Made by a program: the position numbers and the translations under genes. This document shows, one piece after another, positions 1 through 8,495 of a stretch of 64,000 nt of DNA. The stretch spans positions 1 through 64,000 of the forward strand of contig DEAM01000031.1 of the NCBI GenBank assembly GCA_002347035.1. Direction: 5' to 3'. This DNA is from Gemmatimonadales bacterium UBA2982 (GTDB lineage Bacteria > Gemmatimonadota > Gemmatimonadetes > Longimicrobiales > Gaopeijiaceae). How positions within the stretch are numbered: the stretch's first letter is position 1; every line of letters starts with the position of its first letter. The notes under the pieces are model-generated. The model did no database searches and was not told where the DNA came from. It saw only the letters and a list, made by a program, of their open reading frames with translations.

Positions 1-43
1 CGGATTATGATTCCGCTGCTCTAACCAGCTGAGCTACTCCGGC
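1..43 (-). tRNA. tRNA-Met (CAU), 3' part cut off by window edge
   Basis: Read on the - strand, the gene starts with acceptor strand GCCGGAG, then TA, the D-arm GCTC-AGCTGGTTA-GAGC, and an anticodon stem-loop CGGA-ATCATAA-TCCG with anticodon CAT. The variable loop, T arm and 3' acceptor lie beyond the window edge. CAU could be elongator Met, initiator Met or lysidine-modified Ile2. The G-C pair possible at position 1 and the standard A-U type loop favour an elongator, but the missing T arm leaves this open. Confidence 0.85.
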
Positions 44-158
44 GATGGGCGCAAAAGCTCATCCGGTGTTGTGGATGTGTCAACTAGACCCAGAGCTTGC
101 GTGGTAACGACAACAACGCGACGCTCACGCTCACGATCACCCTATTCGGAGACAGCCC

Positions 159-330
159 GTGGATCCCAGTACCTTGATCTTGATCGGAGCGATCGGGTTC
201 TGTGGATTGGGCCTTCTAACAAGCCTTCGAGTCCTCTTCGAGTACGAGCGCGGTTTGATCTTCCGTCTTGGGAAACTCACGTGAGCCAAGGGTCCGGGCC
301 TGATCTTCCTCGTACCTTTTGGTGATGATC
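159..330 (+). pseudogene. slipin/stomatin (SPFH family) N-terminal remnant
   Basis: From a GTG at 159 the frame encodes a hydrophobic segment (LILIGAIGFCGLGLLTSL) followed by FEYERGLIFRLGKLT, a TGA stop at 282-284, then AKGPGLIFLVPF in the same frame. This is the characteristic start of slipins: one membrane anchor, then EYERxVIFRLGxxxGAxGPGLxFxxPF. The glycine expected after LGKLT is replaced by the stop codon. Similarity ends at about 326, and no SPFH core (DLR, ITRDN, TSQ motifs) follows before ftsB. It is therefore a dead, 3'-truncated gene, the only trace of a second + strand gene in the window. A sequencing error could explain the stop but not the missing remainder. Confidence 0.7.
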
Positions 331-386
331 GACAGCAACGCCTACCAGGTGGAAGCTGAACCCGCAACCAAGGATGATCCAAACAC

Positions 387-719
387 CTAATTCGGAGTCT
401 GTAGCTGTAGCGTGTCGGATGGAACAGAGTCAGTCGGGTCCGCAAACCTGTATAGTGTTTCCCCTTCCCGGATCATCCCGAATCGCTCTCGAGCGATCCT
501 CTCCAGGGTGGCTGGATCATCTCTAACAGAGTCGGCCCAAGCTGCCAATGAATCAACTCTCTGTTCTAGGTCAGTCAACCGAGACCGTTCTTGGACAGCG
601 GAGGACCGAGCACCAAAAAGCTCGAAAAGATTATGCTCACCACCAAATACCGCGTAGTAGAAAGCTAGCAGAAGCAGGCCCGGCATGATCACTTTGGTAA
701 TCCTACCTATCACGAACAC
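387..719 (-). CDS. ftsB: FtsB/DivIC-type septum formation initiator
   Basis: This 110-aa single-pass inner-membrane protein has the FtsB/DivIC layout: a short cytoplasmic N-terminus, a membrane segment at about residues 10-27 (VIMPGLLLLAFYYAVFGG), and a periplasmic coiled coil at about 38-70 (LTDLEQRVDSLAAWADSV). Then comes the family signature region ERIARERFGMIREGETLYRF. In known systems FtsB bridges FtsL and FtsQ and activates septal wall synthesis. It follows enolase by only 9 bases, the eno-ftsB order common in diderm bacteria. The Asp/Ser/Pro-rich tail is poorly conserved. Assignment within the FtsB/DivIC pair is by context. Confidence 0.88.
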   Translation of the reverse strand: MFVIGRITKVIMPGLLLLAFYYAVFGGEHNLFELFGARSSAVQERSRLTDLEQRVDSLAAWADSVRDDPATLERIARERFGMIREGETLYRFADPTDSVPSDTLQLQTPN

Positions 720-728
720 CTCCTCTCC

Positions 729-2012
729 TTACGCAGTCCAGATTTCCTTCCCTGGGTAGCGGGCATTCTCACCCAATTGTTCTTCGATTCTCATAAGCTG
801 ATTGTACTTAGCAACCCGGTCCGTTCGACTCGCACTACCAGTCTTAATCTGCCCCGCACCGGTCGCTACTGCGAGATCTGCGATCAGTGTGTCCTCAGTC
901 TCCCCCGACCTGTGCGAAACGATGTTCTTATAGCCAGCCTCTCTGGCTACCCGCATTGTTTCAAGAGTCTCACTCAGTGTCCCAATCTGGTTCAGCTTAA
1001 TTAGTATCGAGTTTGCTGCGCCGTATGTAATACCGTGCTGAAGCCGTTCTACGTTAGTGACAAAGAGGTCGTCCCCTACGATCTGGACATCTTCACCAAT
1101 CGCTTCAGTAAGGGCTTTCCACCCAGCCCAGTCATTCTCATCAAATGGGTCCTCTATAGAGCATATGGGGTACTTCGCCACCCAGCCCTGCCAAAATTCA
1201 ACCATTCCATCTGCATCGCGTTTTTCTCCACTGGACCATTTGAAGACATACTCTCCATCCTCGTAGAACTCGGTTGCTGCCGCATCGAGTGTGATCACGA
1301 GATCTTCACCTGGTCTATACCCAGCTTTTTCAATTGCCTTCAACACTACTTCAACAGCTTCCTCATTACTTGAAAGATCAGGGGCAAAACCACCTTCATC
1401 TCCAACGGCAGTGTTCTTTCCCTTAGATGACAGTACGTCCTTGAGGTGATGAAAAACCTCGACGCCCATCCTAAGCCCTTCAGAAAAGGTATCAGCGCCA
1501 ATCGGCATCACCATGAATTCCTGGATGTCAACATTGTTCGGCGCATGCGCACCACCATTGAGGATGTTCATCATGGGCACAGGCAGAAGATCTGCAGAGT
1601 TCTCCTCCGCAAGATATCGCCATAGAGGGAGACCATTTTCTAGTGCCGCTGCTCGGGCTGCTGCCATTGAAACTGCAAGGATAGCATTAGCCCCTAGATT
1701 AGCCTTGTTAACACTAGCATCGAGGTCAATCATGGCCCGATCTAAATCCAACTGTTCTGTGACCTCGAATCCTCGGATTGCGATCGCGATCTTCCTATTG
1801 ATATTCGTGACTGCTTTCTGAACTCCCTTCCCAAGGAAACGAGACTGGTCCCCATCGCGTAACTCAACTGCTTCGTGGGCCCCAGTTGATGCACCAGAGG
1901 GTACGGCAGCCCGTCCTTGGATACCTGTTTCCACAGTAACTTCAGCCTCGACTGTGGGGTTCCCTCTCGAATCAATTATTTCCCGACCCCTCACGTCGAC
2001 AATCGCCGACAT
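729..2012 (-). CDS. eno: enolase (phosphopyruvate hydratase)
   Basis: This is a full-length 427-aa enolase converting 2-phosphoglycerate to phosphoenolpyruvate in glycolysis and gluconeogenesis, and probably a degradosome partner. Visible signatures are the N-terminal IVDVRGREIIDSRGNPTVE, the loop SGASTGAHEAVELRD, metal and catalytic regions VGDEGGFAPDL, SIEDPFDENDW and QIVGDDLFVTN, the catalytic-lysine stretch ILIKLNQIGTLSET, and SHRSGETED. A purine-rich AGGAG lies just ahead of the ATG. It follows plsC by 12 bases and precedes ftsB by 9, so all three are probably co-transcribed. Nothing is unusual. Confidence 0.98.
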   Translation of the reverse strand: MSAIVDVRGREIIDSRGNPTVEAEVTVETGIQGRAAVPSGASTGAHEAVELRDGDQSRFLGKGVQKAVTNINRKIAIAIRGFEVTEQLDLDRAMIDLDASVNKANLGANAILAVSMAAARAAALENGLPLWRYLAEENSADLLPVPMMNILNGGAHAPNNVDIQEFMVMPIGADTFSEGLRMGVEVFHHLKDVLSSKGKNTAVGDEGGFAPDLSSNEEAVEVVLKAIEKAGYRPGEDLVITLDAAATEFYEDGEYVFKWSSGEKRDADGMVEFWQGWVAKYPICSIEDPFDENDWAGWKALTEAIGEDVQIVGDDLFVTNVERLQHGITYGAANSILIKLNQIGTLSETLETMRVAREAGYKNIVSHRSGETEDTLIADLAVATGAGQIKTGSASRTDRVAKYNQLMRIEEQLGENARYPGKEIWTA

Positions 2013-2024
2013 GCGCTTCTCCTC

Positions 2025-2750
2025 TTAGTTAGATTCGGAGTCAACCGCTAGAAGGTCAACTAAAGCCTCGCGGGTGTCCCGAATGAGTTGGTCTCTGTTT
2101 TCCATAGTAAGCTTATCAACCAGGATGGGCTCACCGAAGCGCACTCGTATGGTCCCCGGATAGATCCGCATTGAACTCTTATTCATAACGTCTCCAGATC
2201 CTGCAATTGCTACGGGAACTACATCAGCACGGGCCTGAAGAGCTAAAACAAAGGCCCCTTTTTTGAAACGCTGTAGCTCTCCAGTAGCTGACCTCGTCCC
2301 CTCAGGAAACATAATCACAGTCGGATTTGTCTGAGCGAGTCTCTTTCTTATGTGCTCCAGTGAATTAAGTGCGCTCTGGTGGTCTCCTCGATCAATATAG
2401 ATATGTCCACAAGCGGATATCGCCTGCGCCAGGATAGGGAATCTCTTCACTTCTTTCTTTGCGACGAAGAGGTACTCCCCAGGAACGTTAGCTGCGAGTG
2501 CGAATACGTCATACCATGATACATGATTAGCTACAATGATTTGTGGAGTGGTTTCGCTGATCACACTGAGGTTTTCAACTACCACTTTCACTCCAGCCAC
2601 CCGCAGCATTAGCCTAGACCACTTTCTGGGGGCGTGGTAACACACACAGTCAAGGTTAGGAGCTTTCCTGAACACAGCCCAGATAACCTCCCAGGCGTAC
2701 CAAGCCGTCACTGGTATCGCTATAAACACCACAAGTAGTAAGCGGATCAT
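2025..2750 (-). CDS. plsC: 1-acyl-sn-glycerol-3-phosphate acyltransferase (PlsC family)
   Basis: This 241-aa membrane acyltransferase probably acylates lysophosphatidic acid at sn-2 to give phosphatidic acid. An N-terminal hydrophobic segment (LLLVVFIAIPVTAWYAWEV) anchors it. Block I is NHVSWYD at about residue 75, with the His-X4-Asp catalytic pair. Block III is FPEGTRS, which binds the glycerol phosphate. VPVAIAGS corresponds to block IV. It sits 5 bases after thiL, in the nnr-thiL-plsC-eno run. Other acyltransferases of the family (ornithine-lipid or lyso-LPS type) share these motifs, so substrate is inferred. Confidence 0.9.
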   Translation of the reverse strand: MIRLLLVVFIAIPVTAWYAWEVIWAVFRKAPNLDCVCYHAPRKWSRLMLRVAGVKVVVENLSVISETTPQIIVANHVSWYDVFALAANVPGEYLFVAKKEVKRFPILAQAISACGHIYIDRGDHQSALNSLEHIRKRLAQTNPTVIMFPEGTRSATGELQRFKKGAFVLALQARADVVPVAIAGSGDVMNKSSMRIYPGTIRVRFGEPILVDKLTMENRDQLIRDTREALVDLLAVDSESN

Positions 2751-2755
2751 GCGCC

Positions 2756-3748
2756 CTATGTCCCCCAGTGATCAAAGCCGCCACGCTCAAGGCTCTGCGT
2801 TGACCCATCACTGTTGCCCAACCACACGCCCTCCCCTTCGCCGACTCGCCCTACACGTGTAACCTGTAGCCCTAGGTGGCGCTGCAAGTAGCTCGTGTCT
2901 ACGAGACCCGAATCGGCCACAAAGCAAAGTTCGAAGTCCTCACCGCCGTGGAGAGCAGCTTGGAGCGCGCGGTCGACACCTAATACGGCTGTAGCCGCTT
3001 CAGCCACAGGAACCTGATCCGCCTCAAGCGTAATCTTGACACCAGATGCTGCAGCGATATGCCCGACGTCACCCGCCAGACCATCTGAAAGATCGATCAT
3101 CGCACCTGCTATTCGATGATCTGCCAGAGATTGTGCTGCCTCCACGCGGGGAACGGGACCCACAAAAGCCGAGCGCAGTTCCTCGGACGGTTCAACACCT
3201 TCATGCCACATGCTTAAAGCTGCTGAACTGGCACCTAGAACTCCCGTAACCCAAACCTCGTCCCCTGGCTCCGCCCCATCCCTCAAGATTGGGTGTGAGG
3301 TGCGACCTAAAGCGACAATATCTATAAAGACTGGCCCCGGAGAATTCGACATATCTCCACCAATCACCACCGCACCAACGGTCTTACAAATCTCATTCAC
3401 CCCGTTTTGGACTGCTTCAAGATCAACATCCCCGTCTACGGGGCATGCCATCGAAACAAGAACTCCAACCGGAGTCGCAGCCATCGCAGCAAGATCCGAA
3501 AGTGCTCCGGCACCGGCTCGGTAACCGATCTCAAAGTCAGAGAGCCATGTTCGTCGGAAGTGGACGTCTTCGACTGCTAGATCAGTGCTTACGACCCAAC
3601 CTCCCTCAAGTACTGCAGCATCGTCCCCGGGCCCAATATGAACCTCTGGCGGCAATCGTATGTTGGGGCCGATGAATCGCCGGATCATATCAAATTCAGC
3701 ACCTTTACCAAGTCGGACCTTCCCACGGCTTTCCATGTTCACCTTCAA
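2756..3748 (-). CDS. thiL: thiamine-monophosphate kinase
   Basis: ThiL phosphorylates thiamine monophosphate to the active cofactor thiamine diphosphate. The 330-aa protein shows the PurM-like ATPase features: an N-terminal acidic metal site GPGDDAAVLEGGWVVSTD, the central ALSDLAAMAATPVGVLVS, the glycine-rich IGGDMSNSPG, and a second-domain DLSDGLAGD motif followed by HGGEDFELCF. Its start overlaps the nnr stop by 4 bases, implying translational coupling. No other thiamine genes or TPP riboswitch are visible nearby, so the local pairing with nnr looks like cofactor housekeeping rather than a thiamine operon. Confidence 0.95.
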   Translation of the reverse strand: MKVNMESRGKVRLGKGAEFDMIRRFIGPNIRLPPEVHIGPGDDAAVLEGGWVVSTDLAVEDVHFRRTWLSDFEIGYRAGAGALSDLAAMAATPVGVLVSMACPVDGDVDLEAVQNGVNEICKTVGAVVIGGDMSNSPGPVFIDIVALGRTSHPILRDGAEPGDEVWVTGVLGASSAALSMWHEGVEPSEELRSAFVGPVPRVEAAQSLADHRIAGAMIDLSDGLAGDVGHIAAASGVKITLEADQVPVAEAATAVLGVDRALQAALHGGEDFELCFVADSGLVDTSYLQRHLGLQVTRVGRVGEGEGVWLGNSDGSTQSLERGGFDHWGT

Positions 3749-5313
3749 CTAAGTGGGTCGGTGTCAAAAATCACAAATGGAAGCTCCAGTTCACTAACAG
3801 CTGTGGTAGTCTCAAGAAGTGCCTCCGGGATCCAGCGGATGACATCAGAAGGCACTAGACCAGCACCCCGACCAGCGATATGAGCAGCACGACCGGTGAA
3901 AAACAGCCCGAGTGCTCCAGCCTCCTGGGGTGACAGACCTTGTGCAAGAAAAGCAGCACACGCTCCCGTCAGTGCATCCCCCATACCGGCAACAGCGAGG
4001 TCTGTCGATGTCTGTGAGTCGATCAGAACAGCACAGTCGAGCGCCGCAACAACTGACGGGGCACCCTTCAACAACACTGCACAACCGAAAAGTGCTGCTG
4101 TGACCCTTGCAATGGTTGGAGTGTCACCTTTGCCGGCCTCGGATAACAACCTAGAGACCTCTCCTCGATGTGGTGTTATCAACACTGGGCGGCCTGCGGC
4201 AAACTCTGCCAAGTCGAATGAGCCAGTCGCTGCAATGTTAAGTGCGTCTGCATCTAGGATTGTTGGGATAGCCGGACCGTGCGCTATACGTTCTAAGACT
4301 CCCAACGCTGCAGCATCCGTTCCCAGGCCGGGGCCCACTGCGACAGCGTCACTCTGCTCCAAGGCATCCCCGAGCGCAATTGGGTCCGACGCGTCTACCC
4401 ATATCGCCTCTGGAATCTCAGACTGGACTATCACACGGTTCTCCGGGGCTGTACAAATTCGCAAAAGGCCCACACCGGATCGGAAGGCCGCCCTGCCGGC
4501 TAGTAGCGCTGCACCTGCCATACCGATCTGCCCTGCAACAACTGAGACACTACCCACAGCTTTCTTGTGCGTATCTCCGGTCCGTATAGGAACCCGTGCA
4601 TGCGCCCAGGCCGGAGTCACGACCAAAGCCTCTGAGTCCCCCTTCCTATGCGGAGGGAAAGCAATCTCTACTGTGACAAGGCGGCCTACAAAAGATCTCG
4701 CTGGCTGAAGAAGGCACCCAATCTTTGATGCCCCAAAACTGACAGTGACGTCTGCATGCACCGCGACACCAGGCACGCTACCCGTAGTCGGATCTATTCC
4801 GGATGGGACGTCAACCGCCACAACCGGACAACCCGTCCTATTCATCAACTCGATCGCTCGTGTTTGACGTTCTCTAGGAGCACCATCCGCACCCGTTCCA
4901 AGCACGCCGTCTACGAGCACTGCCGCAGATCCCAGAAGCCCTGCCCAATCTTCTTCATCGAGATCTGAATCAAGAGTCAATGGGACAGGCCAATCATGAA
5001 GAAGCTGTTCTTCAGTTGTCCTGTCGGCCACGAGCACTCCGTACACGTCACGCCCCCAGGTCTGAAGGGTCCGGAGCATGACTAGCGCATCTCCCCCATT
5101 ATTACCGGTCCCAATCACACCAACAATCCGTCCGGTTGGGTATAGCTCATCGAGCACTAGAGCTGCTGACCTTCCAGCGTTTTCCATCAGCACAGGCTGT
5201 GGGACACCCAGTTCTTCAATTGCACGCTGGTCAAACACGACCGATTCGGCGGCCGTCATAGCAATCACTTCACCGCGAGCGTAAGGACGTAACGCAGGAT
5301 AGCGACCGCTCAT
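3745..5313 (-). CDS. nnr: bifunctional NAD(P)H-hydrate epimerase / ADP-dependent NAD(P)H-hydrate dehydratase
   Basis: This 522-aa fusion repairs damaged NAD(P)H hydrates. Residues of about 1-215 form the YjeF-N epimerase domain, with the family motif IGTGNNGGDALVMLRTL and the catalytic-region SGIDPTTGSV. Residues of about 230-500 form the YjeF-C dehydratase domain, a ribokinase-like fold with AVGPGLGTD, ITPHRGEVSRLL, LKGAPSVVA and the GxGD motif in VAGMGDALTGACAAFLAQG. The two-domain arrangement is standard in bacteria. A 97-base gap separates it from the upstream zinc-ribbon gene, and it overlaps thiL by 4 bases. Confidence 0.95.
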   Translation of the reverse strand: MSGRYPALRPYARGEVIAMTAAESVVFDQRAIEELGVPQPVLMENAGRSAALVLDELYPTGRIVGVIGTGNNGGDALVMLRTLQTWGRDVYGVLVADRTTEEQLLHDWPVPLTLDSDLDEEDWAGLLGSAAVLVDGVLGTGADGAPRERQTRAIELMNRTGCPVVAVDVPSGIDPTTGSVPGVAVHADVTVSFGASKIGCLLQPARSFVGRLVTVEIAFPPHRKGDSEALVVTPAWAHARVPIRTGDTHKKAVGSVSVVAGQIGMAGAALLAGRAAFRSGVGLLRICTAPENRVIVQSEIPEAIWVDASDPIALGDALEQSDAVAVGPGLGTDAAALGVLERIAHGPAIPTILDADALNIAATGSFDLAEFAAGRPVLITPHRGEVSRLLSEAGKGDTPTIARVTAALFGCAVLLKGAPSVVAALDCAVLIDSQTSTDLAVAGMGDALTGACAAFLAQGLSPQEAGALGLFFTGRAAHIAGRGAGLVPSDVIRWIPEALLETTTAVSELELPFVIFDTDPLS

Positions 5314-5410
5314 ATGATCTGATGGGTGCTGGCTAGTCCTTTCAATTCTTTGAAAGGAAAATCAGCTTTGCCGAGGCCTTGGTCGGCCAGCCTCACTGAA
5401 GTGAGAGTTA

Positions 5411-5608
5411 CTACTTGTAACTCTGTCCGATGGTGCGTCCGAGAGTGATCTCCCCATTGTCGATCCGGATGTTGAATCCGCATTCTGAGTTCGAGCACAC
5501 CCACGCCTTGTAGCGAATTGCTGCACCATCTCTCCCGTAATCTGAAAGTGGGAGCAACACGCCACTCTCGCACTTCAGGCATTGAGGAAAACCTTCTTGG
5601 TCCGCCAT
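5411..5608 (-). CDS. small CX2C/CX4C zinc-ribbon protein
   Basis: This 65-aa protein carries two cysteine pairs, C10-X2-C13 and C38-X4-C43, which fit one zinc ribbon. The second knuckle, WVCSNSECGFNIRID, is followed by a charged tail ending GRTIGQSYK. A good ribosome site (GGGAGG, about 8 bases before the ATG) supports the start, and this frame rather than the longer overlapping frames is the coding one because of the ordered Cys pairs. I do not recognise a named family. It could bind RNA or act as a small regulator. It lies between a Minf_1886-family gene and nnr. Confidence 0.75.
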   Translation of the reverse strand: MADQEGFPQCLKCESGVLLPLSDYGRDGAAIRYKAWVCSNSECGFNIRIDNGEITLGRTIGQSYK

Positions 5609-5717
5609 ATTCGTCCCCTCCCATCGCCGTCGTAACTCTTCGATTCGTCAGTATGCGCTATGTTGCTAGGCGAGTCATAATTGATTGTTCAACCAGCCTC
5701 GTGGCACGTCCGGACCG

Positions 5718-6098
5718 TCAGGGCTGAGCTTCCCACGGATAGTTCAGTTCGAAGACCTCTTCGAAGTCAAAAATATCGGTGAAGTCCTGGAGTTGATCAC
5801 CGTCCTGTTTGATCAAGATACCCTGCTCTACCATAGCAAACACCACCCGGCCAACGTCATCAGTGTCGTGGATGCCCCAGTGTTCTAGAACAGTTCGTGC
5901 CATTGGCCCAAAACGATCCAGAGCCAGTTGCTTCACACCTTCAGATAGCTCTTTGCCAGAAACATGGCGCGGCTCTTCGAGTGATTTGATGACTGAATGA
6001 AGTGCCTGAAGCACGAAGATGTAGGACCGCCCATCGAAACGTGGGTGGCGTTCCTGGAGTCGGTCAAGAACCTCATCAGCAAATTGTAAGTCACTCAT
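5718..6098 (-). CDS. Minf_1886 family protein, function unknown
   Basis: The 126-aa soluble protein matches the Minf_1886 family known from Verrucomicrobia, Planctomycetes and Gemmatimonadota genomes. Typical stretches are FDGRSYIFVLQALHSVIK, the RHVSGKELSEGVKQLALD region, FGPMARTVLEHWGI, and an ending rich in Asp/Phe (DFTDIFDFEEVFE). There is no membrane segment or cysteine motif. No biochemical role is established for the family as far as I know. It is flanked by glyA upstream and the small zinc ribbon downstream, each with short gaps. Confidence 0.8.
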   Translation of the reverse strand: MSDLQFADEVLDRLQERHPRFDGRSYIFVLQALHSVIKSLEEPRHVSGKELSEGVKQLALDRFGPMARTVLEHWGIHDTDDVGRVVFAMVEQGILIKQDGDQLQDFTDIFDFEEVFELNYPWEAQP

Positions 6099-6151
6099 AA
6101 TCGAAAATGTGCAGTTCTCTAGGGGCGTTCGCCAGATGCAGTACCATCTAC

Positions 6152-7414
6152 TTATGTGGCTCCAGAAAGCTCAGGGTACAGAGGAAAGCTACTGCAGAGT
6201 TCTGAAACTGCTCCGCGCACACGCTGGATCTTGGATTCATCAGTTGGAGAGGAGAGCACCTCATAGATCCAATCTGCAATTTGGGTCATCTCCAGCTCAC
6301 TCATTCCACGAGAAGTGAGTGCAGCTGTGCCGATTCTTAGACCGGAGGTCACAAACGGCGATCGCGATTCCTGGGGGACCGTATTCTTATTGACGGTGAT
6401 ACCAGCCTCCTCTAAGACTGCCTCAGCTTCCTTCCCTGTAAGATCTTCATGACTCGGTCGCAAGTCTAAGAGGATTAGATGGTTATCTGTGCCACCACTT
6501 ACCAAATGGAATCCGTGATTCCCCAACCGCTCCCCGAGGGCCTTGGCGTTAGAAATCACCTGTCCTGAATAAAGAGTGAATTCCGGCTGTAAAGCTTCTA
6601 AGAAAGCAACCGCTTTTGCTGCGATTACATGCATTAAAGGACCACCTTGCATAAACGGGAATACGGACTTGTCAATCGATTTTGCATTTTCTTCAGCACA
6701 GAGGATCAACCCACCACGAGGTCCCCGCAGGGTCTTGTGTGTCGTGGTCGTTGTTACATCGGCATATGGTATCGGGGACGGGTGATGACCAGTTGCTACC
6801 AGGCCCGCAATATGCGCCATGTCAACCAGTAATCTGGCATCAACTTCACGAGCGATCTGAGCAAACTGCTCGAAATCGATCATCCTTGGATATGCACTTG
6901 CTCCAGCGATGATCATTTTAGGACGCTCTAACCGTGCCTTGTCCCAAACAAGATCGTAGTCGATTAATCCATCTTCTTTGCCAACGCCGTAAGCAACCAC
7001 CTCAAATAATCGGCCACTGAAGTTCACCGGAGAACCATGTGTAAGGTGACCTCCATGGCTCAGGTCCATTCCAAGGATTTTTTCGCCTCCATCTAGAAAG
7101 GCAAAGTACGCCGCCATATTAGCTTGAGCTCCTGAGTGCGGCTGCACATTTGCGTGCTCCGCAACGAAAAGTTTCTTCGCTCGCTCTCTAGCTAGGTCTT
7201 CCGCTATATCTACATGCTCACACCCTCCATAGTACCGTCGACCAGGAAGCCCTTCCGCGTACTTATTTGTCATCACAGAGCCCATCGCCTCCATCACAGC
7301 ACGGGATACGAAGTTCTCGGATGCAATCATCTCCAAAACGTCTCCTTGGCGTGCTGCCTCGGAAATGATGGCATTGAAAATCTGAGGGTCGTCATCTCGA
7401 AGGTCGTCGTTCAT
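6152..7414 (-). CDS. glyA: serine hydroxymethyltransferase
   Basis: GlyA is a PLP enzyme that interconverts serine and glycine and loads tetrahydrofolate with a one-carbon unit. The 420-aa protein has MIASENFVSRAVMEA near the N-terminus, YYGGCEHVD, the substrate region DLSHGGHLTHG, VDMAHIAGLVATG, and the PLP-binding lysine K227 in TTTTTHKTLRGPRGG. Length is normal for bacteria. It is preceded by a 166-base A+T-rich gap holding an inverted repeat, the longest leader on this side of the window, so a promoter of its own is likely. Confidence 0.98.
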   Translation of the reverse strand: MNDDLRDDDPQIFNAIISEAARQGDVLEMIASENFVSRAVMEAMGSVMTNKYAEGLPGRRYYGGCEHVDIAEDLARERAKKLFVAEHANVQPHSGAQANMAAYFAFLDGGEKILGMDLSHGGHLTHGSPVNFSGRLFEVVAYGVGKEDGLIDYDLVWDKARLERPKMIIAGASAYPRMIDFEQFAQIAREVDARLLVDMAHIAGLVATGHHPSPIPYADVTTTTTHKTLRGPRGGLILCAEENAKSIDKSVFPFMQGGPLMHVIAAKAVAFLEALQPEFTLYSGQVISNAKALGERLGNHGFHLVSGGTDNHLILLDLRPSHEDLTGKEAEAVLEEAGITVNKNTVPQESRSPFVTSGLRIGTAALTSRGMSELEMTQIADWIYEVLSSPTDESKIQRVRGAVSELCSSFPLYPELSGAT

Positions 7415-7532
7415 GTCATCGCTGTATTAAAAGATTCTTACGTTGCACATCTGCAATTCATTACCCCCACTAACCATTGTCTCTTTCAGATACCCCGAAG
7501 GTGCAACCTCTAATCTGCTCCAATTAGGTAGT

Positions 7533-7573
7533 CCTTATAGACGTAAATTATCCCATTAATTAGAGCTATAAGG
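7533..7573 (-). repeat. 8-bp inverted repeat in glyA leader
   Basis: CCTTATAG at 7533-7540 and CTATAAGG at 7566-7573 are perfect inverted copies separated by 25 A+T-rich bases. The pair lies 119 bases or more upstream of the glyA start, just beyond the CPBP stop codon. There is no strong GC stem or T run, so it does not look like an intrinsic terminator. It could be an operator for glyA. No riboswitch motif was recognised in the rest of the 7415-7580 gap. Confidence 0.4.
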
Positions 7574-7580
7574 TGAATTC

Positions 7581-8474
7581 TCACTGATTCCTTGTCATGA
7601 GAACCAGAGGTCCTGCCTCCATTGCGGCATCACTTGGGCCGAATGCAGCACTCTTTACGCAGACGACCACAGCGACAGCAAGCACGAACGTTGTGAACAG
7701 ACTTCCTTCAGGCCCGAATGCCCCTCCACTAAGCCACTCCGGTCCTAGCAAAAAGCCGTCGTACACTGGAGCATCAAGAAGCTCCAGCCCACTTACCGGC
7801 ACGTCCGCTACATACCCATGCACCCAATTCCAGCCTAAGTGAGCACCAGTTGCCCACCATAGACTACCCGTACGTAGGTAAAGAATACCCAGAAATATCC
7901 CGGCAACGATGATGTTCACCGTCCCAATAAACGTCAGATTGGGATTGAACAAGTGAAGCACACCAAAGATCACTGCCGTGACGAGAATGGCAGCCCACGG
8001 CCCCCACACTTCTGCGAGTGCCTGCAACGGATAACCTCGGAGTAGTGCTTCCTCAGCAGCAGCAGGGACAGCCAAAATTGTCAAAGCGCTGAGACTCCCA
8101 AAAACCCACGCCAAAATTGACCCACCGTCGGCTGTCCAACGGAGTCCTCCAAACGCCACAATTAACACTATCACTACTAAAGCAACCAAAGTGCCCAGAC
8201 TTATTCCCAGCAAAGTTTCTGAGATTACTGTCCGTCTAATGTAAAAACCGAGGGCGCCTGCGGGACGTCCGTCTAACCTGAGCAAAAGCACCCCTGATGA
8301 GACAGCACCAATTAGTAGTGCCCCGGAAGCCGTCACGAACCCTGCCGGAAGTAATGTGGCAGTCACCGCTGTGACTGCTACCATGATCACGACGAAAAAA
8401 ACGAGCCTCCATCCACATCTTATCCGACCGCTTTCTGTTCTGAGGAGTTGATTCAGGATTAGCGCCTGCTCCAT
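7581..8474 (-). CDS. CPBP family intramembrane metalloprotease
   Basis: This 297-aa polytopic membrane protein has the CPBP/CAAX-protease (Abi) motifs. Motif 1 is EEALLRGYPLQAL (paired Glu plus Arg) at about residue 142, motif 2 is the His in GVLHLFNPN, and motif 3 is TGAHLGWNWVHG with His and Asn. About eight hydrophobic helices are visible. Members cleave near membranes or act in peptide maturation and immunity, but the substrate cannot be told here. The gene between bioY and glyA is a single copy with no bacteriocin neighbours, so a housekeeping role is more likely. Confidence 0.85.
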   Translation of the reverse strand: MEQALILNQLLRTESGRIRCGWRLVFFVVIMVAVTAVTATLLPAGFVTASGALLIGAVSSGVLLLRLDGRPAGALGFYIRRTVISETLLGISLGTLVALVVIVLIVAFGGLRWTADGGSILAWVFGSLSALTILAVPAAAEEALLRGYPLQALAEVWGPWAAILVTAVIFGVLHLFNPNLTFIGTVNIIVAGIFLGILYLRTGSLWWATGAHLGWNWVHGYVADVPVSGLELLDAPVYDGFLLGPEWLSGGAFGPEGSLFTTFVLAVAVVVCVKSAAFGPSDAAMEAGPLVLMTRNQ

Positions 8475-8495
8475 CGGGTCAAGAGGCCCGAAGCC

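Noticed and set aside
137..445. Long - strand and + strand frames near the left edge (71-325 and 137-445)
   Set aside because: The frames show no family features and overlap the slipin remnant, which is in a different frame, and the ftsB end.
5310..5624. 104-aa frame overlapping the small zinc-ribbon gene
   Set aside because: No ordered motifs; the overlapping 65-aa frame has paired cysteines and a good ribosome site.
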